The notes beneath the pieces are model-generated. The model searched no databases. It was given only the letters and a program-made list of their open reading frames with translations, and was not told the DNA's origin. 33,501 nt of DNA from an uncultured Coriobacteriales bacterium (lineage in GTDB: Bacteria; Actinomycetota; Coriobacteriia; Coriobacteriales; Atopobiaceae): positions 1-33,501 of the forward strand of contig CAMOLV010000003.1 of NCBI GenBank assembly GCA_946619045.1, given 5' to 3'. This document shows, in pieces, positions 28,542-33,501 of the stretch. The position numbers and the translations under genes were made by a program. Numbering within the stretch: position 1 is the first letter of the stretch; each line of letters starts with the position of its first letter.

Positions 28542-30119
28542 CTATACGGTAAGGACGCCCCGCTCCGCGTAGGCGCTCTCGAACTTCTTCTTGGGCTGGT
28601 CTGGCACGCGTGTGGCAAGCCCGTGCGCGTAGGCGCACGCCACGAGCGGGGATATGTCCACAGGGCTGCGCTTGCGGTCGAAAGCCCACGCCGCGTCGCC
28701 CATCAGGCGGGTACGCGCGACGTTCGCGGCCATGTCCAGCGCGGCCTGCGGTCGGTGGCGCACGGGCGTGGCGTCGCTGCGTGCCCCCTCGTCGGGGTCT
28801 AGAGCGCTCACCGCGTCCCAGAAGCGCCCGCACCATCCCGCGATGTCGGCACCAGCGACCTCGGTCACCTGCACGCCGTCGATGGCGGAGAGGACGGAGG
28901 ACATGGACGATGCGGGGGCGCCGCGCCCCTGTATCGCCACCTGCACGGGGTCGAGCGGGTTTGCCACGTCGCGGAACCACGACTCGAGCCACGCGATGCC
29001 CGACTCGTATGCCACGACCTCGACGTGCCAGTCACCGTCCGCGCGCTGGCCGCACACCGCGATTGCGCTGTGCCGCCTGTCCTCCGCCACGTCCACGGCG
29101 AACCAGACGGGGCTGGACTCTGGCACCTCGCTGTCGGGGTCGATGCCCGCGTCCCACGCGCCTACGGGGAACGGCGGCTCGCTGATGGCCTCAACAAACT
29201 GGCAGAGGTTCTCGGTGCGCGCAGCGCGCTCCTCCTTGTTGCGTATGTCGGCGGCGAGGGCGCGCTCGGTCAGGAAGCCGTAGCCGAGCGAGGGGTTGGC
29301 CTCGCACCAGCCCTCCCTGTCCCAGATGCCACGGTCGGGGCGCGCCGACCACTCGAAGATGGCGGGCGGCTCCGCGTCCACCTCGTTGCCCTCGTCATCG
29401 ACGGCGGGCGGCAGCGAGTCCCCCACGTCGCGGCACCAGCCGTCGGGGTCACCGAGGGCCATGTGCGCGAGGAAGCGCTCGTGACGAAGGACGAGCGAGT
29501 AGGGGTCGCCCGCGTTGGACGTGCACCAGAGCATGCCAACCCGCGCCTGGGCGAGCGTGGTCGAGCTGATGGCGTTCCACGCCTCCCAGTTGGTCTGCTC
29601 GCGCAGCTCGTCAATGATCACAAGCTGCGCACGCTTGCCGCGCCCCGCCTTGCGGCTGGACGCCTTGGTGATGTATCGGCGGTTGCCGCTCAGCTTGAGC
29701 CTGCGCCCGCTGTTGCCGTACTTGGCGCTGACCATCTCGGAGCGCAGCTCGTCATCCGACTGGATGGCGTCCACGCACGCGTCCCACGCCTCCTCCGCCT
29801 GGTCCAGCTCCTGCGCGGTGCCGATGATGAGCGCCACGCCGAGGATGTAGAGGAAGTAGAGCGTGATGATGGTCGTGAGGAACGTCTTGCCCTGCTGCCG
29901 CGCGATGAGCACGAGCACCGTGCGGAAGCGCAGCGCCCACTCGCCGTCGAGGTCGCCGATTATCTCGAACGCGTGGACGAGCAGCCACCGCTCCCACGGC
30001 ACGAGCCGGAAGCCCAGCGCCTCGGCGAAGTCGCACATCTCGAAGCCCAGCGTGGTGTCGGGCGTCAGCTCGCGCAGCGGCGGCGTATAGATGCGCGGGG
30101 CCTCGTGGCCGAGCAGCAT
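28542..30119 (-). CDS. Terminase large subunit
   Basis: A 525-residue packaging motor. The ATPase part has Walker A ARQQGKT (73-79) and Walker B LVIIDE (166-171), with a TSNAG coupling motif near 199-203. The nuclease part begins around WFAVDVAED with Asp342, the first metal-binding acid of an RNase-H-like fold; later acids lie in the C-terminal 150 residues. It pumps DNA into proheads and cuts concatemers. ATG at 30119 overlaps the small-subunit stop as TGATG. Confidence 0.93.
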   Translation of the reverse strand: MLLGHEAPRIYTPPLRELTPDTTLGFEMCDFAEALGFRLVPWERWLLVHAFEIIGDLDGEWALRFRTVLVLIARQQGKTFLTTIITLYFLYILGVALIIGTAQELDQAEEAWDACVDAIQSDDELRSEMVSAKYGNSGRRLKLSGNRRYITKASSRKAGRGKRAQLVIIDELREQTNWEAWNAISSTTLAQARVGMLWCTSNAGDPYSLVLRHERFLAHMALGDPDGWCRDVGDSLPPAVDDEGNEVDAEPPAIFEWSARPDRGIWDREGWCEANPSLGYGFLTERALAADIRNKEERAARTENLCQFVEAISEPPFPVGAWDAGIDPDSEVPESSPVWFAVDVAEDRRHSAIAVCGQRADGDWHVEVVAYESGIAWLESWFRDVANPLDPVQVAIQGRGAPASSMSSVLSAIDGVQVTEVAGADIAGWCGRFWDAVSALDPDEGARSDATPVRHRPQAALDMAANVARTRLMGDAAWAFDRKRSPVDISPLVACAYAHGLATRVPDQPKKKFESAYAERGVLTV

Positions 30120-30397
30120 CAGACGGCCTTGAGGCTGGCGCGGCTGTGCGCCCGCATCTTCGCCACGCGACCGCTGCCCACCACGACAGGCTCGGTCTGC
30201 TGCGCGGGGACGATGCCCAGCGCCTTGCAGTACGTCAGGAAGGTGGACAGCATGGACGCCTTTGGCTCGTCCGCGTCCAGCGCGTCGGCGCAGAGCCTAG
30301 CCGCCTCGATGATCGCCGCGTGCTTGTCCTCCTCCACCACGTCCAGCTCGATTGCGGCGGCGAGCGACGTCTCGAATGACTCTCTCATGGTGCCCAA
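30119..30397 (-). CDS. Terminase small subunit (putative)
   Basis: A 92-residue mostly helical protein: MRESFETSLAAAIELDVVEE, then LCADALDADEPKASMLSTFL and a basic end (SGRVAKMRAHSRASLKAV). The call rests on its place right before the large subunit and on its size and helical look; no clear helix-turn-helix motif is visible. I start it at TTG 30397 because GAGGTG sits eight bases upstream. An ATG three codons later (30388) would be 17 bases from it. Confidence 0.7.
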   Translation of the reverse strand: MGTMRESFETSLAAAIELDVVEEDKHAAIIEAARLCADALDADEPKASMLSTFLTYCKALGIVPAQQTEPVVVGSGRVAKMRAHSRASLKAV

Positions 30398-30493
30398 GAT
30401 GCGCTCACCTCGTTTTCAAAACGCCATCGGGGGGAAATCGCTGTTGGCGGCCGTGCCCTGTTCGCGCGCTCGCATTCCAAGATTCGAACTCCC

Positions 30494-30808
30494 CTACCCC
30501 TGCCGCCTGCGCCAGTCCCGAGAGGGTGTGCCGAGCAGGTCGATTCCGGCCCGCTTCTGGCGGCTCCGGTTGCAGTGAGCGTGGCTCGGCCTTATGTTGC
30601 CGAGGTCGTACTCCAGCTCGGGATGGTCATCCACTGGTATGTAGTGATCGGCCTCCCACGCGTCGGGGCACGAGCTGGGCGGGAGCGAGTAGTCGATGGG
30701 CGCGTGGCAAATCCAGCACGGGGCGAACGCCGCGCGGTCGCGCCTGAACGCCTGGGCCTTTGTCCTGTCCCAGCGCGCGCCGCGCCGACGCTTGGGTCTG
30801 TCGGCCAT
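30494..30808 (-). CDS. HNH endonuclease
   Basis: A 104-residue protein with a full HNH motif: zinc-type CWIC pair (Cys31, Cys34), ADHYIPVDD with Asp54-His55, the NIRPSHAHCNRSR segment with Asn71, His76/His78 and Cys79-Asn80. The N-terminus is basic. HNH enzymes next to the terminase subunits help cut concatemers at cos in HK97-type and actinophage systems, so a cos mechanism is likely. It is the first gene after the terminator at 30824-30849. Confidence 0.88.
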   Translation of the reverse strand: MADRPKRRRGARWDRTKAQAFRRDRAAFAPCWICHAPIDYSLPPSSCPDAWEADHYIPVDDHPELEYDLGNIRPSHAHCNRSRQKRAGIDLLGTPSRDWRRRQG

Positions 30809-30823
30809 GGGTTTCCGCCTAAC

Positions 30824-30849
30824 AAAAAAGCCCCCGCTTCCGCGAGGGC
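30824..30849 (-). terminator. Intrinsic terminator between early and late regions
   Basis: GCCCTCGC and GCGGGGGC form an eight-base stem with one G-U pair and a GGAA loop (30830-30849), followed on the minus strand by six T. It lies between the late-regulator gene (ends 30927) and HNH. The late genes must therefore be reached by read-through, antitermination or a promoter close by. Confidence 0.85.
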
Positions 30850-30926
30850 CGATTGGTCACTCTATCAATACCACATCGAGCGCAGGCATAGACGCACAGC
30901 GGCGGATGCATTCGTACAGTGGATAT

Positions 30927-31412
30927 TTAGGTTTCCGCAGCTCCAACGCCCTGAACGACGCGATGAATCTCCCATCCGTCCGCAACGTCCAACGCGGCGC
31001 TCGCTTGCTGCTTGACGTGTGACTCAGAGTAGCACATACGCTGCGCGACTAGCGACCACGGGAGGTCATCGAGATAGTGGAGCGCGATGGCGTCGGCACG
31101 CCAACCCACGAGCGCCCAGAGTCCAGCCTGGTTGTCGGTTCCGTAGAGCACGGCGCATGCCAGGTCGATGATCGCGTAGTCCTCCTCCTGCCGCTCGCGC
31201 AGGATGGACTCGCGGTCAACCATCGCCGCCACGCGCCCGCCCATGCGGTCGGGGTCGGACGTGGAGCGCACGCGAGGCTCGAACCCCGAGCCGCCCAGCC
31301 CCTCGGCACGTTCGGCCATCGCGTCGAGCTGGCGGCGTATCCTCTCAGCGTCCCTGCTCGCCTCGCGCGCCGCCTCGAACAGCTCGCGGGCGCTGGCAAA
31401 CTGGTAGGTCAC
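30927..31412 (-). CDS. Sigma-region-4-like late regulator (DUF1492/ArpU type)
   Basis: A 161-residue protein. The N-terminal half is charged and helical (REASRDAERIRRQLDAMAER); the C-terminal half has a region-4-like helix-turn-helix (ALHYLDDLPWSLVAQRMCYS followed by ESHVKQQASAALDVA). This layout matches DUF1492/ArpU/RinA-type phage late regulators, which lie just before the packaging genes and switch on late transcription. GTG at 31412 overlaps the previous stop as GTGA and has AGGGGGG upstream. The terminator after it is a natural target for its action. Confidence 0.75.
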   Translation of the reverse strand: MTYQFASARELFEAAREASRDAERIRRQLDAMAERAEGLGGSGFEPRVRSTSDPDRMGGRVAAMVDRESILRERQEEDYAIIDLACAVLYGTDNQAGLWALVGWRADAIALHYLDDLPWSLVAQRMCYSESHVKQQASAALDVADGWEIHRVVQGVGAAET

Positions 31413-31615
31413 GAATCCCCCCTCGCTCGCTCGCGCAGGCCCATCTCGCGGTGCCTGAGCGTGCAGCCCGCGTGCCTGCCCATCTCCCGCAGCGCGGCGG
31501 TCGGGGTGTCGCCCACGCCCTCGCACTCCATGAGGCAGGCCGCGCACCGGGCCACGTACCTATCGCCGTCCCAGTCTACCTCATAGGCGCGGACGGGCGG
31601 CATCACCTCGCCCAT
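31409..31615 (-). CDS. Small cysteine-containing hypothetical protein
   Basis: A protein of 68 residues from ATG 31615 (or 64 from ATG 31603, which overlaps the previous stop as TGATG). It contains AYEVDWDGDRYVARCAACLM, a CxxC pair, and RHAGCTLRHREMGLRER. The pattern suggests a small metal-binding protein. Start choice is uncertain: 31615 has GGGAGG ten bases upstream; 31603 has better coupling. The frame is open to 31657 but without a better site. Confidence 0.65.
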   Translation of the reverse strand: MGEVMPPVRAYEVDWDGDRYVARCAACLMECEGVGDTPTAALREMGRHAGCTLRHREMGLRERARGDS

Positions 31616-31899
31616 GCCCTCGCCGCCTCCCGGACGGACTCCACGCCCTCGCGCCACTGCTCCATGGCCGAGGCGAGCGCCAGCATCTCGTCACGCGCCC
31701 CGTCCTTGGCGAGCTGGTCTATGACGTAGAGCATGGCCTGGTCAATCGTGTTGTACTGGTAGAAGCGGCCACGGTGCATCCATCCCCTGTCGGTCAGCTC
31801 GCACAGCTCCCAGTTCCGCGCGTCGGTCGGGAACAGCTTCCAATGCTCGGCGAGGAGTATCCCCGCGCCCTGTATGTCTTTGGTCTTGCTCGCTGTCAT
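31603..31899 (-). CDS. Hypothetical protein
   Basis: A 98-residue protein: MTASKTKDIQGAGILLAEHW, NWELCELTDRGWMHRGRFY and a helical C-terminus (QAMLYVIDQLAKDGARDEML...EAARAWAR). No motif recognised. AGAAAGGGG lies upstream of the ATG, which overlaps the stop of a 20-codon micro-ORF as ATGA. Part of the early accessory operon. Confidence 0.72.
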   Translation of the reverse strand: MTASKTKDIQGAGILLAEHWKLFPTDARNWELCELTDRGWMHRGRFYQYNTIDQAMLYVIDQLAKDGARDEMLALASAMEQWREGVESVREAARAWAR

Positions 31900-31958
31900 T
31901 CATAAACCCCTTTCTGGCGGCTCGCTCGCGCCGCGCAAGCCCCGCAAACGCACGGCAT
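31896..31958 (-). CDS. Possible 20-aa micro-protein with CxCxxC
   Basis: A short frame starting MPCVCGACAARASRQKG and ending VYE. It overlaps the next gene's start as ATGA, and the ribosome site of that gene lies within it. The CVCGAC motif could bind zinc. Immediately upstream a 12-codon GTG frame (31965-32003) overlaps the end of the membrane-protein gene as GTGA. Coupling geometry supports translation; size and lack of a strong ribosome site argue for caution. Confidence 0.35.
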   Translation of the reverse strand: MPCVCGACAARASRQKGVYE

Positions 31959-31999
31959 GGGCAATTAGTCCAACTCGGCATCTGCGGGGCTTGGTTCGC

Positions 32000-32245
32000 T
32001 CACATCCGCTCGTCTATCGTCTGGTCGTAGACGATGGGCCTCGGGTCGTTCGCGGGACTCGGGAAGCCGTAGTCGCGCGGCGGTCGGTACTCCCACGCAT
32101 AGAGCGCGAACGCGACGATCATCAGACCGATGACTGCCCCCGCCCACGCCCATGCGTCCTGCTCGTCGCCCTGCTCGTCGCGGACGGCGCACATCATGAC
32201 GCAGATGGCAAACGCGAAGCCGATGGCGCACCAGACGGCCCTCAT
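32000..32245 (-). CDS. Two-span membrane protein
   Basis: An 81-residue protein with hydrophobic stretches near residues 3-20 (AVWCAIGFAFAICVMMCA) and 33-51 (WAGAVIGLMIVAFALYAW), a charged loop between (RDEQGDEQD) and a hydrophilic C-terminus (PRDYGFPSPANDPRPI...). It probably spans the inner membrane twice. The ATG overlaps the previous stop as ATGA. A superinfection or envelope role is possible but not shown. Confidence 0.7.
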   Translation of the reverse strand: MRAVWCAIGFAFAICVMMCAVRDEQGDEQDAWAWAGAVIGLMIVAFALYAWEYRPPRDYGFPSPANDPRPIVYDQTIDERM

Positions 32246-32514
32246 GCGCCCACCTCCTTGGTCAGCTCGCGCAGTCGATAGGAGCCACCGTCATAAGTCT
32301 CTCGGCACCACTGCCTTTCGACGCCCTCTCCCGTGACAGCGCCTAAGCGGTACGGATTAAGCAGCCATTCGCACAGATCGCGCAGCTTTTTACTCTTGGC
32401 CTTTAGGTTGTCCAACTCGTACTCGCGCATGGCGAGCTGCTCGCACAGCTCGGTGCGGTGTGCGCTGCCATCGACCAACTCCATCCTGCGGCGCTCTCGT
32501 TCCGTGACAGTCAT
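32242..32514 (-). CDS. Coiled-coil protein, distant member of the KLREL family
   Basis: A 90-residue protein: MTVTERERRRMELVDGS, then a coiled coil (LAMREYELDNLKAKSKKLRD), LCEWLLNPYRLG and RLRELTKEVGA. The KxKKLRDL block and LREL ending echo the three proteins at 816-1752, suggesting a distant fourth copy. ATG at 32514 overlaps the previous stop (32511-32513) as ATGA and has AAGGTGGTGGG upstream. Function unknown. Confidence 0.72.
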   Translation of the reverse strand: MTVTERERRRMELVDGSAHRTELCEQLAMREYELDNLKAKSKKLRDLCEWLLNPYRLGAVTGEGVERQWCRETYDGGSYRLRELTKEVGA

Positions 32515-32948
32515 TCGCCCACCACCTTTGCACCGCAGTGTGAGCAGAATCGGACAGGTTGCCACCAGTCGCGCATGTAGACCATGAACCCGCATTGGTC
32601 GCACTTCATCCAGTAGCTGCCCTCGGCATCATGTGGAAACCGCATTTCGGTCATGTGGCACTCCCCGCGCCCGTCACTGCCTTTCTCACTGTCTTTCGCC
32701 GCTCGTTCACTGTTCGAGCAGCTGGACGAACCCAACGTGACTTCGATGGCCTGTTCGGGGGTGCAGGATGCAGAGCACTTGGTTGGCGCGGTAGTCTCAA
32801 CGAGCAGCTTGCCTTCTCGCTCTCTCGCCCAATAGACGAACGCGCCGTTGTGTGTTGACCATTCCGTAGTCTGCTCGAAATCATCGAACGCTTCCCAAAC
32901 AACGCCGCGTTCGGTCAGCATCTCGCGTAGGATTTCGTTCACCGTCAT
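32511..32948 (-). CDS. Zinc-ribbon protein, copy 1 (ERGVVW/PEQAIE family)
   Basis: A 145-residue protein. The N-terminal module reads LREMLTERGVVWEAFDDF... followed by PEQAIEVTLGSSSC. A middle, Ser/Lys/Glu-rich linker precedes a C-terminal zinc ribbon with CDQCG and CSHCGAKVVGE. The gene at 33151-33492 has the same two modules, so the two are paralogues. The family is frequent in coriobacterial prophages, as far as I can recall, with no known role. The ATG at 32948 overlaps the next upstream gene's stop as ATGA. Confidence 0.75.
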   Translation of the reverse strand: MTVNEILREMLTERGVVWEAFDDFEQTTEWSTHNGAFVYWAREREGKLLVETTAPTKCSASCTPEQAIEVTLGSSSCSNSERAAKDSEKGSDGRGECHMTEMRFPHDAEGSYWMKCDQCGFMVYMRDWWQPVRFCSHCGAKVVGE

Positions 32949-33154
32949 TCGCTCACCACCATGCATCCGCAGTACCAGCAGTAGTACACCGTGTAGTCCT
33001 CGGGCTGCATGGCCCCGCACTCGGAGCACGTCAGGAACCCGTGCTCGTCCTCCACGATGCGGCACCACCTGTGTCCGAATATGGCGTCGAGCAGCCTGTC
33101 GATTGCCCCATTGAGCCTCTTGCCAGCCTCGTCAATCGTTGTCGGCTCGTTCAT
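32945..33154 (-). CDS. Zinc-ribbon protein, copy 2 (short form)
   Basis: A 69-residue protein: MNEPTTIDEAGKRLNGAID, a helix, then HGFLTCSECGAMQ and YYCWYCGCMVVSE, a zinc ribbon like that of its two neighbours. It lacks the ERGVVW/PEQAIE module. The reading frame extends upstream to 33232, but ATG 33154 overlaps the previous stop as ATGA. Function unknown; part of a tandem set. Confidence 0.72.
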   Translation of the reverse strand: MNEPTTIDEAGKRLNGAIDRLLDAIFGHRWCRIVEDEHGFLTCSECGAMQPEDYTVYYCWYCGCMVVSE

Positions 33155-33492
33155 TCGCTCACCACCTTGCGTCCGCATATCGGGCAGAAGAACAAATTGC
33201 TGAAGTTGAGTCCATGACCACAGTACGAGCACTCGAAGTAGTACGGCTCAACTGCGACGTTTTCGCACTCACCACGCCCCAGCGTGGCCTCGATGGCCTG
33301 CTCGGGGAGGAGCGAGCTATAACCAGCGACACCGGCGTTCAGCCATAGGCCATCCTCGCCCTCAATAGCCGTCCATTTGAAAGGGCCAGCGTGCCAATGC
33401 GTGATGACGCCCTCGTTCCAGGGCTCATCGCTCGGCCACCACACCACCCCACGTTCGTCCAGCATGCGGCGCAGCTCGTCGGTGTCGGTCAT
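33151..33492 (-). CDS. Zinc-ribbon protein, copy 3, spanning the circular join
   Basis: A 113-residue protein: TDELRRMLDERGVVWWPSDE, a mid strand region, PEQAIEATLGRGEC, then ECSYCG and FCPICGRKVVSE. It shares both modules with 32511-32948. Its ATG (33490-33492) lies within the terminal redundancy, so the first codons also appear at 1-46. There the ATG overlaps the stop of the gene at 43-405 as ATGA, which shows the two ends join in nature. Function unknown. Confidence 0.8.
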   Translation of the reverse strand: MTDTDELRRMLDERGVVWWPSDEPWNEGVITHWHAGPFKWTAIEGEDGLWLNAGVAGYSSLLPEQAIEATLGRGECENVAVEPYYFECSYCGHGLNFSNLFFCPICGRKVVSE

Positions 33493-33501
33493 GAGAACTC
33501 C
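33447..33501. repeat. Terminal redundancy, right copy
   Basis: An exact copy of bases 1-55. It contains the start of the gene at 33151-33492 and the end of the gene that lies at 43-405. See the left copy for interpretation. Confidence 0.95.

Noticed and set aside
29025-30578. A 517-codon rightward open frame opposite the terminase genes
   Set aside because: Shadow of the large and small terminase genes; GC-rich third positions leave the opposite strand open by chance.
30850-30926. A short leftward frame after the late regulator (TTG start, LRKPKYPLYEC...)
   Set aside because: No ribosome site, under 30 codons, overlaps the regulator's end; more likely untranslated sequence before the terminator.
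1-33501. tRNA genes or a diversity-generating retroelement
   Set aside because: I found no cloverleaf-like sequence with a CCA end or T-loop consensus and no reverse transcriptase, despite the large fibre gene. A tRNA search program would settle the first point.

Overview
This window is one complete circular genome of a temperate, long-tailed (siphovirus-type) phage, opened at an arbitrary point. The first 55 bases are repeated exactly as the last 55, so the unit is about 33,446 bp. A gene and its translational coupling run cleanly across the join. The DNA is GC-rich with strong GGAGG-type ribosome sites. Several accessory families (small zinc-ribbon proteins with an ERGVVW...PEQAIEATLG core, and coiled-coil proteins ending ELGIEV) resemble those I know from prophages of Coriobacteriia (Collinsella, Olsenella or Eggerthella relatives). 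That host is an inference.

Almost everything is transcribed leftward (minus strand); only a short block (10338-11927: XRE repressor, small basic protein, tyrosine integrase) runs rightward. Followed in the direction of transcription from 10217, the leftward genes are: a hypothetical gene; a small XRE regulator; two ParB-like proteins (8401-9315, 7432-8388); a winged-helix protein (7074-7427). Then comes a control or origin-like region (6485-7075) with 22-bp-phased iterons, a palindrome and a leftward promoter. Next is an early operon: a MerR/excisionase-like protein, tiny membrane and HTH proteins, a PD-(D/E)XK nuclease, a DUF1351 protein and a Bet single-strand annealing recombinase. After Bet lies an unusual ~700-bp non-coding tract of degenerate 5-6-bp repeats, then a protein with a RAMP-like glycine-rich loop, then a second short repeat island. 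A run of small overlapping zinc-binding, coiled-coil and membrane proteins follows and crosses the join.

The late region starts after a sigma-region-4-like regulator (30927-31412) and a terminator (30824-30849). It runs HNH endonuclease, small and large terminase, portal-MuF fusion, (internal terminator), prohead protease, major capsid, connector proteins, major tail protein, two tail-assembly chaperones joined by a predicted -1 frameshift, tape measure, Dit, Tal, BppU-type fibre, holin and CHAP endolysin. It ends at a strong terminator (12100-12136). The attP region lies between that terminator and the integrase.

The most unusual parts are the repeat tract flanking the RAMP-loop gene, the phased iteron/promoter region, and a shared 19-bp operator in two promoter regions. 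No tRNA, CRISPR array, insertion sequence, DNA polymerase, primase or helicase gene was seen.
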